From positions 1-64,000 of the forward strand of contig CAZSQZ010000019.1 of NCBI GenBank assembly GCA_964609215.1: a stretch of DNA of 64,000 bases. Direction: 5' to 3'. Under the pieces are notes generated by a model that saw nothing but the letters and a program-made list of their open reading frames with translations, did not search any database and was not told where the DNA came from. Source of the DNA: JABDKJ01 sp964609215. Lineage in GTDB: Bacteria; Bacteroidota; Bacteroidia; Flavobacteriales_D; JABDKJ01. The translations under genes were made by a program, and so were the position numbers. Below, one piece after another: positions 17,841 through 26,204 of the stretch. Position 1 is the stretch's first letter. The number at the start of each line of letters is the position of its first letter.

Positions 17841-18059
17841 TCATTCGTCATCTACTGTGACTTTGTCACAATAGCATTCACAATATTCTCCTTTCCCCTC
17901 ATCTATTAGTTCTTTACATTGCTCTTCCGTATCTGTATCTGCTTTCCAACATCCGTCTTGGTGATATGCAGCACAACAACTCAATCTATTAGGTGTTTCG
18001 CAAGAACTAAAAAATATGCTTCCAAGAAAACAAGATGAAATAAGTAGTATTTTTTTCAT
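17841..18059 (-). CDS. Small Cys-rich lipoprotein
   Basis: The product is 72 residues. The signal peptide ends in the lipobox FFSSC with the lipidated Cys about residue 20. The mature 52 residues hold seven further Cys (28, 29, 37, 48, 60, 62, 64), ending in a C.C.C cluster and an acidic tail. This suggests a disulfide-knotted or metal-binding mini-domain. No family recognised. It has a good ATG and stands between two T9SS genes. Confidence 0.6.
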   Translation of the reverse strand: MKKILLISSCFLGSIFFSSCETPNRLSCCAAYHQDGCWKADTDTEEQCKELIDEGKGEYCECYCDKVTVDDE

Positions 18060-18094
18060 GAGTAAAGATTTATTAGAATAGAGATAACCAATAT

Positions 18095-19555
18095 TTATAT
18101 TTTAATGATTCTTTTTTTCAATAAGGACTTTTCTGCCCTCAACTCTAAAATGTAAGTGCCTTGTGATAAATTTTCAAAATCCAAGGAGATATTATTGGTA
18201 AAATAATTTTCACTTAGAATTATCTGCCCCATGCTATTATACAGGATAATTGAATCAATATTGCGTTCTGATTCAATGAGGACGTTATTCAAAAAGGGAT
18301 TTGGGTAAACAGAAACATTCCAATCTATCTCTCTTAATCCTGAAATCGTAAAGTCTATACATTCACTTGTATATTCGCAATTAGCGCTAGAAACAATGAC
18401 GCCATATTCACCACTTTCTTGCGGTTCCAAGGTGCTGGATGTTTCTCCTTCCAGTATGGAACCCGTGGCACAGTTAAACCACTGATATGATTCAAAGGAT
18501 TCACTGACAAAAATGCTTGTGCCTTCTTGTTCAAGTATTACCTCATTGTCCTCTAGGAGAACTAGGAACAAAGAAACACTATCACAGCCAAACGCTGTTT
18601 GATTATTTTCAACGAAGAAACCCGGATCAAAAATAGGAACTCCACCAATAACAACGCTATCTCCAGAGCATAATACGATTGTGTCTAGTGGATTGATATA
18701 GCTTGGATTGAAAATCAATGAATTCGTAATCACACTATCACAACCATCTATATTCTGCAGGGTGTCAATATAGGTTCCTGTTTCTGTAATATATTCTCCA
18801 CCTATGAGCAGGCTGTCTCCTTCGCAAAGAAAAGTTTGAAGTTGTATGCCATTTTCCTCGCACTCTTTGATTCCAGTAACTTGTATTTCATCAATACTTA
18901 ATGGAGGATCTTCAGCACCTAATTGTGCTACATTTTTAAATTGAAAACCGAGGCGTAATGAAGCTTGATTTGAAAAAAATACGTCTTGGTGTTCCCAAGA
19001 AGACCAATCATTGGTGTTAGGATTAATGTCTTGCCCAGCTTGAATCCATGATAAACCCGAATTGGTGCTGTAAAAAACTTTTGCTTCAAATTGCAGACTG
19101 CTTGCATTCATGAACTCAAATGCAATTTTAATATCAGAATAATCAGATGCATCTATATCAAAATTCATTTCGGCAAAATAAGACTCTTCAAAATTACAGA
19201 AGCCATCTGCTGCGATAAAAGAGGCATTTGTAATTCCAATCGCCTCGGCAGCCAAACTGCTAATATGTAGGTAGTTACTTGTTGGGCTATTGGTAATTGA
19301 GGAAGGTTGTTGGGTGGTATTTATCACTTCGAAATCAAAAGGAAAACCTAAACATTCTAGGGTTCCCGAACCACCTTCATAACTATTATTAACGACCCAG
19401 TGATTAGAACCGGAATCCGTTGATCCTTCGGACAATGTGTTTAAGTTGAATGATGAATTCCCGTTTTCAAAGTTCTCATAAAACAGAATGTCTTGTCCAA
19501 TAATTTGAATTGAAAAAAGGCAAAAAGTGAGCAGGATAGTTCTTTGTAAGGACAT
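18095..19555 (-). CDS. T9SS-exported protein with jelly-roll and GCDS-type repeats
   Basis: The product is 486 residues when started at the ATG at 19555, which opens a proper signal peptide (MSLQRTILLTFCLFS...). An upstream ATG at 19597 would add 14 residues. A choice-of-anchor or jelly-roll-like domain covers about 25-230. Two repeats of the form 'C.GDS..IGG......G.......GCDSV' follow at about 235-330, then a PKD/Ig-like part. The type A sorting domain is at the end (VYPNPFLNNV ... GTYILELRAEK). Extracellular; no enzymatic motif is seen. Confidence 0.8.
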   Translation of the reverse strand: MSLQRTILLTFCLFSIQIIGQDILFYENFENGNSSFNLNTLSEGSTDSGSNHWVVNNSYEGGSGTLECLGFPFDFEVINTTQQPSSITNSPTSNYLHISSLAAEAIGITNASFIAADGFCNFEESYFAEMNFDIDASDYSDIKIAFEFMNASSLQFEAKVFYSTNSGLSWIQAGQDINPNTNDWSSWEHQDVFFSNQASLRLGFQFKNVAQLGAEDPPLSIDEIQVTGIKECEENGIQLQTFLCEGDSLLIGGEYITETGTYIDTLQNIDGCDSVITNSLIFNPSYINPLDTIVLCSGDSVVIGGVPIFDPGFFVENNQTAFGCDSVSLFLVLLEDNEVILEQEGTSIFVSESFESYQWFNCATGSILEGETSSTLEPQESGEYGVIVSSANCEYTSECIDFTISGLREIDWNVSVYPNPFLNNVLIESERNIDSIILYNSMGQIILSENYFTNNISLDFENLSQGTYILELRAEKSLLKKRIIKI

Positions 19556-19666
19556 GGTTATAGCTTCAATTCTTCCAAAATAAGGAATAATTTGCATTTT
19601 TCTGTGATTATTTGGAAATCAATGCTTTAGATATTTAACTATATTGTCTAAACCAAAACACAAACA

Positions 19667-20107
19667 ATGTCAGAAAAAATGAAGATCCCGACTTGGTTCT
19701 GGGCTGTAAGTATTTTGTTGCTTCTATGGAATATTATGGGGATTATATCTTTTATAAAAAGTATAAATGCTACTTACGAATCATTAATTGAAAGTGGGAT
19801 GTATAATTCGGAACAAGCTGAATTAATGATGTCCTTTCCTTCATGGACTAAATTCATTTATATCGCGGCTACGGCAACTGGATTAATAGGTGCTGTAGGT
19901 CTTATTTTGAAAAGGAGTTTAGCCTTACCTCTTTTTATTATTTCTTTGGTTTTGGCCGCTTTTCATCATATTTATATTTATGCCAGTACTGATGCCCTAT
20001 CCATTATGGGGAGTTTGGATAAAACAATGTCTGTTGTCGTCATAGGACTTTGCTTATTACAAGTTTGGTTCTCCCGCTTTTCTATAAATAAGAGGTGGCT
20101 ACAATAG
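19667..20107 (+). CDS. Four-TM membrane protein of unknown function
   Basis: The product is 146 residues with four hydrophobic segments (about 9-28, 62-82, 85-105, 118-136). The N-terminal 'FWAVSILLLLWNIMG' pattern is shared by a family of small Bacteroidota and proteobacterial membrane proteins often mislabelled as sugar transporters. Function is unknown. It ends exactly one base before the stop of the convergent DUF2306 gene. Confidence 0.65.
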   Translation: MSEKMKIPTWFWAVSILLLLWNIMGIISFIKSINATYESLIESGMYNSEQAELMMSFPSWTKFIYIAATATGLIGAVGLILKRSLALPLFIISLVLAAFHHIYIYASTDALSIMGSLDKTMSVVVIGLCLLQVWFSRFSINKRWLQ

Positions 20108-20494
20108 TTAAGTAAAGAATAAGGTATGTAAATACCTACCTGGAAAAAAGGTGAAGCCTCCAGCTATAATAAGCCCTCCAAAATAGAGTGAGATCATGGC
20201 TCTTTTATGAGCTTTTACATCCCCTTTTTTAATTGCAAAATAAGCTCTTGGAACTGTCCAAATGGTCAGAAGGCTTAATAAGTGTAAATAACCAAAATGA
20301 CCTAAGAGTAAAGGACCCACTTTGGCCTCCATAAATAAGGTTATTATCCCAGTAAATAACATGAGAAACATATATATCCTTCCGGCATAAATATGAAAAG
20401 CAGTTCCCTTTTTAATCAATAAAAGGACAGTGCCTATAAAAAAGCAAGGAACTACTGTGACCAGATGTAAATACATTATTTGTTCGTAGGACAT
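20108..20494 (-). CDS. DUF2306 membrane protein
   Basis: The product is 128 residues with four hydrophobic helices. The sequence pattern 'LHLVTVVPCFFIGTVLLL.KKGT.FH...GRIYMF.M' and the His/Pro positions match DUF2306. A conserved 'AHKRAM' loop before the last helix fits as well. Function of the family is unknown. It is convergent with the preceding membrane-protein gene with no spacer. Confidence 0.75.
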   Translation of the reverse strand: MSYEQIMYLHLVTVVPCFFIGTVLLLIKKGTAFHIYAGRIYMFLMLFTGIITLFMEAKVGPLLLGHFGYLHLLSLLTIWTVPRAYFAIKKGDVKAHKRAMISLYFGGLIIAGGFTFFPGRYLHTLFFT

Positions 20495-20509
20495 AGCTAA
20501 ATATAAGTC

Positions 20510-21019
20510 TTAATACATCTTTTCCTTCTTCCATTTTCGAATTCTTAAACGCGCATTTTTGTATGGAGAAGAAGTGTTCAATTGAATCATTCTACCCATT
20601 GGGTAATCCTTATACCAGGGTTTGGAATAAAGATTTTTATTAGATTGTTTTTCCACGAGTGTTTTTATTTGAAAATGATTTTGGTTCAAATTAGCAATCA
20701 CATCTTGAATATTTAATGCGGAATAATCTTGATAAAATTTTTGCGCTAATTCTCCTAGTTCCGTCCATTTATAACCCCTTTCCGGCCAATCTATTTCTTC
20801 CTTATTTGAAATTTTCGAATTCCATTTCAAAACCAGTTCACCCCAACCTAAAAGATAAGAAATGAGATTGTGAAAACTCATTTGCGTGCCTTTCTTATGC
20901 CCTTCAAAACTTAATTCATTCGCCTTTTTCATTGGAAAAGAATCTATTTCTATGAAGAGCTTTTGATATTCTTTATCTATTACTTCAAGAAGTTCTGATT
21001 TCTCTTTTGGAATGGGCAT
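20510..21019 (-). CDS. ClbS/DfsB-family four-helix-bundle protein
   Basis: The product is 169 residues. The N-terminus 'MPIPK.KSELL' and the pattern 'FEGHKKGTQMSFHNLISYLLGWGELVL' match ClbS/DfsB (DinB-like fold). 'SPYKNARLRIRKWKK' near the C-terminus is also typical. ClbS protects against colibactin in its namesake host, but the family is broad and the role here is unknown. It is followed by a stop 1 bp from the start region of the next upstream gene, suggesting co-transcription with the 21021-21731 gene. Confidence 0.75.
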   Translation of the reverse strand: MPIPKEKSELLEVIDKEYQKLFIEIDSFPMKKANELSFEGHKKGTQMSFHNLISYLLGWGELVLKWNSKISNKEEIDWPERGYKWTELGELAQKFYQDYSALNIQDVIANLNQNHFQIKTLVEKQSNKNLYSKPWYKDYPMGRMIQLNTSSPYKNARLRIRKWKKEKMY

Positions 21020-21020
21020 T

Positions 21021-21731
21021 TTATTCAGAATTATTCTCTTGTTTGATTAGTTCGTTCACCAGCTCCCAATATTTTTCGGCACTTGAAATGGAACCTGTTT
21101 CTTCCAAATACCTTGCTTTAAGGCTAAAGCATTCTACGGTTCTATAATCTAAGCCGAGAATCTTATCCGCATTAAGATTAATGACTCCACAGTATTCGTT
21201 CTCCCAAATGCATGATTCTAAAGAAGCTCTCCAAAATTTAATTTTTATCTGAGTTGATTGATTAATTGAAAAAGCGTGGTCGAACATTTGTGCTGCATAG
21301 GAATATCTTTCTTCAAGAAATGCAGATTCCCCTTGATCCACAAATGCCTCAGCCTTTTTTCCTTTAGAGTCATTTGCATAAATGATATGAGGTGATAATT
21401 CCTTATAATCATCTAGGGTCATTTCCTGTGAAGACTTTCCCAAACCAAAATCTTGAAATAAGAAAATAGTCAAAGCAATAAATGGAATAGCTACAAAAAA
21501 GAATATAATGATATTTTTCTTGCGCCTTTTCTTGTTTAATTCTAATGTTTCTGCACGTATCTCATGACGTTCTTGTTCAGTTAGTTCTTTTACAAGTAGC
21601 TTATTTGGAACAGAGTTTTTTGGGTCATCCTTAGAAAGGATTCCTTCTTTCAATCTTTTATCGTAAGTGCTTTTCTTTTTACTTCGATTCTTATTGAAAC
21701 TCTTTTGCATTTCATGCACTGGACCAAACAT
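21021..21731 (-). CDS. Membrane-anchored TPR-like protein
   Basis: The product is 236 residues. A basic cytosolic N-terminal part (1-73, rich in Lys/Arg) precedes a single TM helix (about 74-92). The C-terminal part is helical and TPR-like (about 122-232; 'AEAFVDQGESAFLEERYSYAAQMFDHAFSIN'). No named family is recognised. The type II topology would place the helical repeats outside the inner membrane. It lies directly upstream of the ClbS-like gene with 1 bp between them. Confidence 0.6.
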   Translation of the reverse strand: MFGPVHEMQKSFNKNRSKKKSTYDKRLKEGILSKDDPKNSVPNKLLVKELTEQERHEIRAETLELNKKRRKKNIIIFFFVAIPFIALTIFLFQDFGLGKSSQEMTLDDYKELSPHIIYANDSKGKKAEAFVDQGESAFLEERYSYAAQMFDHAFSINQSTQIKIKFWRASLESCIWENEYCGVINLNADKILGLDYRTVECFSLKARYLEETGSISSAEKYWELVNELIKQENNSE

Positions 21732-21778
21732 AAGTCGATTTTGGATCAGTAATGTACAAAAGATTACCAGGGTTTAGC

Positions 21779-22810
21779 CTATTTGGAAAATGTCTTTTTT
21801 ATCCATTTTCTCTTCCAAAAAAGCAGAGTGCCTACAATTAATAGCACCGGCCAAAGCGTAATAAGAACTAATACAATATTTTGGATAATAGACCAACCAT
21901 TTCCAAAACCAGCAATCGCCTTGTCTCCAAATGTTTTTTCATATCTCACTGGCTCTTCAGAAATAAACTCAACAGTTTCATATATGCTTAGCTGAATACG
22001 GCTATATTTTACACGATCATTGAGGTATCTTAAATACCCTTTTTTAGCTTCTATTTCTTCCGTTAATCTTCTGATCTTTTCTTCAGCATCCAAAACCTCC
22101 TCAATCTTACCAGTTCTGGTTCTAAGAATATCCTTATATCTTTCTAGTACTTCTTGTTTGGTCTTTAACCTGCTTTCGGCATCAATATATTCTTTGGAGA
22201 CATCTTGGGAATTAATTGTCTCTTGATTTAAGTGTATGGAGAGTTTCTTTAGCTCATTTATGGTCTTTTGAAAGTTTTCGCTATTCACCTTTAGGGTGAT
22301 AGAATTTTTAATTCGCGTATTGCTTTGGGTCTTGTTCATTTCTGATACAAAACCCTCATTCAGTGCGGCAATATCTGAAATTATCGTGGTTGCAGAGTCT
22401 ACATTGTTAACTTGAAATTCTAGACCTCCGGTCCAAATTATTTTCGCATTGGGTTTTGGTTTGGACTTTGTTTTCTGCTTTGGTTCCTGTTTTACAAGAT
22501 CGCTGTTATTTGCAGATAATAAAGCTGCACTAGAACCAACTGTAAAGGAGTTGGATACATTGCTGAAATCAGCATTTGAATTTATATCTTGAAGTACAAA
22601 ATCATAAGTAAATCCATTTGAGCCAGTAATTTCACCAGAAGCTTGGTCGGCCCAAGAAATTTCTTCTTCACGCTCTATTTCAAATTCTTCCGAATCGGAT
22701 CCAAACTCCACTTTTGTAATGGGAGAAGGTGTTTCATACATAGATGAATTGTCAGTGTCACAGGAAAATAAAAAACAAAGTAATGCTAAAAGAGTAATAG
22801 TTCGTACCAT
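21779..22810 (-). CDS. DUF4349 lipoprotein with C-terminal TM
   Basis: The product is 343 residues. The lipoprotein signal ends in FLFSC (Cys about 17). After a low-complexity segment, the DUF4349 domain runs from about 126 to 325: 'GGLEFQVNNVDSATTIISDIAALNEGFVS', a coiled-coil middle ('EVLDAEEKIRRLTEEIEAKKG') and 'LRYLNDRVKYSRIQLSIYE'. One TM helix lies at about 307-328, followed by a short basic tail. Members are predicted envelope proteins of unknown function. Confidence 0.85.
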   Translation of the reverse strand: MVRTITLLALLCFLFSCDTDNSSMYETPSPITKVEFGSDSEEFEIEREEEISWADQASGEITGSNGFTYDFVLQDINSNADFSNVSNSFTVGSSAALLSANNSDLVKQEPKQKTKSKPKPNAKIIWTGGLEFQVNNVDSATTIISDIAALNEGFVSEMNKTQSNTRIKNSITLKVNSENFQKTINELKKLSIHLNQETINSQDVSKEYIDAESRLKTKQEVLERYKDILRTRTGKIEEVLDAEEKIRRLTEEIEAKKGYLRYLNDRVKYSRIQLSIYETVEFISEEPVRYEKTFGDKAIAGFGNGWSIIQNIVLVLITLWPVLLIVGTLLFWKRKWIKKTFSK

Positions 22811-22866
22811 GGTTAAAAGTTTGATTTAAACGTTAACGAATAAAACGGCTCTTTTATTTCATCATA

Positions 22867-22898
22867 TAAAAAGACCGGCAAGAGGGAATGGCCGGTCC
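22867..22898 (-). terminator. Intrinsic terminator downstream of the POT-like transporter
   Basis: The stem GACCGGC (22874-22880) / GCCGGTC (22892-22898) is followed on the minus strand by a T-run (CTTTTTAT). It lies about 155 bp past the transporter stop; the sequence between shows no gene. Confidence 0.65.
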
Positions 22899-23053
22899 TT
22901 TAGAATTGTTCTGTACGAAGATTAGTTTTTTCTAATAACCCTAATTGGAATAGGTACTAACGATATACATTAAATGTTTAACAATGCATCGAATGTAGTA
23001 GCTTACTATTACCGAAGCATTAAGTGCCCATCAAGAAAATATGATTTTAAGGA

Positions 23054-24325
23054 TTAGTTTTTTGAGTCGTTTTCAAGTGAATTGAGATTGTCAAGGGGTG
23101 CGTTAGATATGACTTCAGGTCTTGATCCTGATTTTAAAAAAATGGCTAATAACAAACAACCAATGCCCATGATTAAGAAAATTACAATTCCAATTATCAA
23201 GGCTATTTCATTTTCTATTGGAACTATGTGTTCTTTAACGAAAGAAGCTATGTAGCTCCCCAATGCGAAAACAAAGTAAAGAATAGCAAATGCCGTTGCT
23301 AACCATTTTGGATGCACATATCTGGCAATAATAGAATCTCCTATTGGACCAATAATCAATTCTGCTAAGCCAATTATGGACATTGCAGCAATGAATGTGA
23401 TCATATGGGTGCTATCAGCTTGTTCCGGTATAAACATCATTAAAAGAACTGCAAAGGCTGCAAGTGTAAAGCCAATAGCTTTTTTTAGAAACGAGTTCAT
23501 TTTCAAAAAAGCCCAGAGAATGATTAGTATGAAGCCAAACAAAACTATAGGTGCCAGCTGAATTACGCTCAATCCATACATTGAAAAGTTACTTTGTTCT
23601 TGATCAGCTATCATGTCGCTGAATATTAGATAAGTATTGGAAAAACATACTTCGTACAATATCCAAAATGTACTTATAAAAATTCCAACCAATATTGGAA
23701 TCAGCCATCTTATCTCAAGAGAACTTTTCATTCGATGCACTGAACTGGTATTTTTAGGTGTTAACAGAAAAACGGCTAGGCAGCCAAGCATATAAACGAT
23801 GACACAAAAAGCAAACCCTAAGATAAACGAGAATTTTTCAGCTAACAATCCAACAATAATACTCCCCATGAATGCAGCAATATTTATGACCACATAAAAA
23901 ATGGTGAAACCAGTATCTAGAGAGCTTTTTGATGGTTGAAGTTCTCTAGCAAAAATGGACCTCATATGTACAGAATTGTTTTTACTGAAAATAAGAAAAG
24001 CAAAAGCCCCAATGATAGCCGTAATCTCACTAGGTATGGCAAAAGCTAAACAACTTAGAATCATTCCAATAAATGAAACTATGGAAACTATTTTATTACT
24101 GGTCAAGTCCCCGATAATTGCTCCAATAATTGCGAAAATTGCAGGAACCATATTTGTATATCCATACAACTCTAAGATTGTATTTTGATCGAATTGGAGC
24201 TTATCTATAAAGTATAAGATAAGAATGGACCTTGAACCATAGTAAGCAATTCTATCAAAGAAAATTGCTGCAATGGAAAGTAATGCATTTTTAGATTGAA
24301 AGACTGGTGTCAAGGTATTATTCAT
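23054..24325 (-). CDS. POT/PTR2-like MFS transporter with altered proton motif
   Basis: The product is 423 residues with about 12 hydrophobic helices. The TM1 signature reads FFDRIAYYGSRSILILYFIDKL, the POT (peptide:proton symporter) 'ER..YYG...L..Y' pattern. The POT ExxER motif is here IFFDR (residues 21-25), so the first Glu is lost and the second is Asp. Proton coupling could therefore be altered, or the substrate may not be a peptide. Length is shorter than the usual 450-500. Single gene with its own terminator. Confidence 0.75.
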   Translation of the reverse strand: MNNTLTPVFQSKNALLSIAAIFFDRIAYYGSRSILILYFIDKLQFDQNTILELYGYTNMVPAIFAIIGAIIGDLTSNKIVSIVSFIGMILSCLAFAIPSEITAIIGAFAFLIFSKNNSVHMRSIFARELQPSKSSLDTGFTIFYVVINIAAFMGSIIVGLLAEKFSFILGFAFCVIVYMLGCLAVFLLTPKNTSSVHRMKSSLEIRWLIPILVGIFISTFWILYEVCFSNTYLIFSDMIADQEQSNFSMYGLSVIQLAPIVLFGFILIILWAFLKMNSFLKKAIGFTLAAFAVLLMMFIPEQADSTHMITFIAAMSIIGLAELIIGPIGDSIIARYVHPKWLATAFAILYFVFALGSYIASFVKEHIVPIENEIALIIGIVIFLIMGIGCLLLAIFLKSGSRPEVISNAPLDNLNSLENDSKN

Positions 24326-24428
24326 TCTTGGTGGTTTTTACGAAAAGCAATATATGTAATTTGATGGTTTAATGTGCTTTTAAAATTTTTGGAATTAATT
24401 TCATAGCTTAGTTAAACAAAATTTAAAA

Positions 24429-24812
24429 ATGAAAAAACTAATACTTTTTATATTTCTAATAGGAATAATGCAATTGAATGCTCAGGATGAAAAAGAAGAA
24501 ATCCTTATTAATCCTGTTGAACAAGCACCTGAATTTCCTGGAGGAATAGAAGAATTGCAGAAGTATTTAGCTTCGAATATTACCTATCCTAAGAAAGCAA
24601 GATTAAATAAAGAAGAAGGTACAGTATATATAACATTTATAGTTGATAAATCTGGAGCTATCAGAGATGCTAAAATTTTAAGAGGAGTAAGCCCTATATT
24701 AGATAAAGAAGCCATTAGAGTGGTGAGTAAAATGCCAGATTGGAAACCAGGCATGCAGGAAGGTGAGGTAGTAAATGTTCAGTATAATATTCCAATAAAA
24801 TTTAGCCTTTAG
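24429..24812 (+). CDS. Exported stand-alone TonB C-terminal domain protein
   Basis: The product is 127 residues: a signal peptide (about 1-19, ending LNAQ), then a TonB_C domain (about 40-127; 'QKYLASNITYPKKARLNKEEGTVYITF', 'DKSGAIRDAKILRG', 'VVSKMPDWKPG'). It lacks the Pro-rich linker, and the N-terminal helix looks cleavable rather than like an anchor, so it is probably a periplasmic TonB-C protein and not a classical energy transducer. Such proteins are common in Bacteroidota; their partner is usually unknown. Confidence 0.85.
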   Translation: MKKLILFIFLIGIMQLNAQDEKEEILINPVEQAPEFPGGIEELQKYLASNITYPKKARLNKEEGTVYITFIVDKSGAIRDAKILRGVSPILDKEAIRVVSKMPDWKPGMQEGEVVNVQYNIPIKFSL

Positions 24813-24958
24813 ATTTAAGAATAAAGGACTTATTCTTTTTGAATAAAATGAATATCGCTGCTAAGGCTTTATGACCAGTAAATTTACCACAGTATTTCCT
24901 CCATTATAGACAATGGAACTGTTTAAGTATTTAGCAGAGTTCTATAACTGACATTTCC

Positions 24959-25651
24959 TCATTTTCTATTAAGTTCAACTAGCTCGCTATAGCCCTGAAG
25001 TTTTCCATTTTTGTTGTAAGATTCCGAACGTACCATACCCACATCCTTAGCGTACCATTCCTTAGTGCTTCCATTCACCGCAATAATTAACTTCATTTGG
25101 AATGATTGCGAAAGAACGATACAATCAAATGTTCCAGCAGAAGTTGTATACTCTTCTTTGGAATCAATTTTACGGTCCTTAATCTGAAAGTTTATTTTCA
25201 TTATTGGAGTACCGTTTGAACTTGCTTGAATGTTCATATAAGAATCTGGCAACTCCGTTCCAACTGTTTCATTGAATTGGGGCAAATAGAATTCGCTGGC
25301 ATCGACATCGACTTCCATGTTCTTGAAACTTTCTGTCATTTGTTGATTTAACTTGAACAGCATATCAATGGAGAATTTACCATTTTCACATTCTGCTGTG
25401 TACTCCGATTCAAATTGTTCCTTTCCTTTTTGATCTTCCACTTTCATATAAATTACGAATGTGGTTTTGGTTCCATTGGACTCTATAGACTTAAGTTCGA
25501 AATGAGTTCTGCCCTCTAATTTGCCCTTAGCATTAAAGTTACCTATGGTCCAAGTGCTGCCTTCAGATTGAGGAATGTAAGGCTCACAGTCCTGAGCAGA
25601 CAGATTAAAGGAAAAGCTAAGTAATAGTGTAAAAAAGATAATTCTATACAT
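24959..25651 (-). CDS. Exported DUF3108/TapB-like protein
   Basis: The product is 230 residues from the ATG at 25651, which begins a good signal peptide (MYRIIFFTLLLSFSFNLSAQ); an upstream start at 25684 would precede it with an unlikely segment. The mature part has 'YIPQSEGSTWTIGNFNAKGKLEGR', 'TSAGTFDCIVLSQ' and 'WYAKDVGMVRSESYNKNGKL'. This layout is typical of DUF3108-like Bacteroidota periplasmic proteins. Function is unknown. Confidence 0.65.
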   Translation of the reverse strand: MYRIIFFTLLLSFSFNLSAQDCEPYIPQSEGSTWTIGNFNAKGKLEGRTHFELKSIESNGTKTTFVIYMKVEDQKGKEQFESEYTAECENGKFSIDMLFKLNQQMTESFKNMEVDVDASEFYLPQFNETVGTELPDSYMNIQASSNGTPIMKINFQIKDRKIDSKEEYTTSAGTFDCIVLSQSFQMKLIIAVNGSTKEWYAKDVGMVRSESYNKNGKLQGYSELVELNRK

Positions 25652-25745
25652 GTCTTGTAATATTAAGAATGGAAAGAAAATCAATTAGGATGGCAACGAA
25701 TAGAAGGAATTAGAAATTGGTGAAGATGAGTTAGAATTTGGTAGG

Positions 25746-26204
25746 TTAAGCCTTTATGATATCCTGAATAATCTTCAAATGATGTTTTGTATGAATGCGA
25801 AGGAATTTCAGAGTTTTCTTCTTTTTTAGATCTCCCATAAAGGGATGAGTAAAGTAGTGATTCCATGGCAACTGGTCTACTCTTTTCCAAATGCTTTCTG
25901 CATCCATAAATAACTGCTCTATATCTGCTAAGTTGATCTTTTCTATTGCAGAAGTAATTTTTGGAGCTTTTCCTTTTCCCCTTGGAATATGTCCAGTTGT
26001 AAGAATATAAAAACGTATGGAATTGAATTTGCTATGATAGTTTTGCGGCTCTGATTTTATTAAAGCTTTTCCAATGTTGCATATTACTTTTAGGCAATGA
26101 TCTATGTGCCAGTCTATACCGCTTTTGGAAATACTTTCCGCCTTTTTTTGATAATGTGGAAGTGCATTTCTTAATTGGCTCAAAAGATTATCCTGACTAG
26201 TCAT
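25746..26204 (-). CDS. DUF1569 / DinB-like metal-binding helical protein
   Basis: The product is 152 residues, all helical. The His pattern fits the DinB-like fold: His near 33-36 (DWHIDHCLK), then HPFMGDL and HTKHHLKII near the C-terminus, forming a possible three-His metal site. The start overlaps the pgi stop region by 8 bp (26197-26204), so it is translated with pgi. Role unknown; DinB-like proteins are often thiol-dependent transferases. Confidence 0.72.
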   Translation of the reverse strand: MTSQDNLLSQLRNALPHYQKKAESISKSGIDWHIDHCLKVICNIGKALIKSEPQNYHSKFNSIRFYILTTGHIPRGKGKAPKITSAIEKINLADIEQLFMDAESIWKRVDQLPWNHYFTHPFMGDLKKKKTLKFLRIHTKHHLKIIQDIIKA

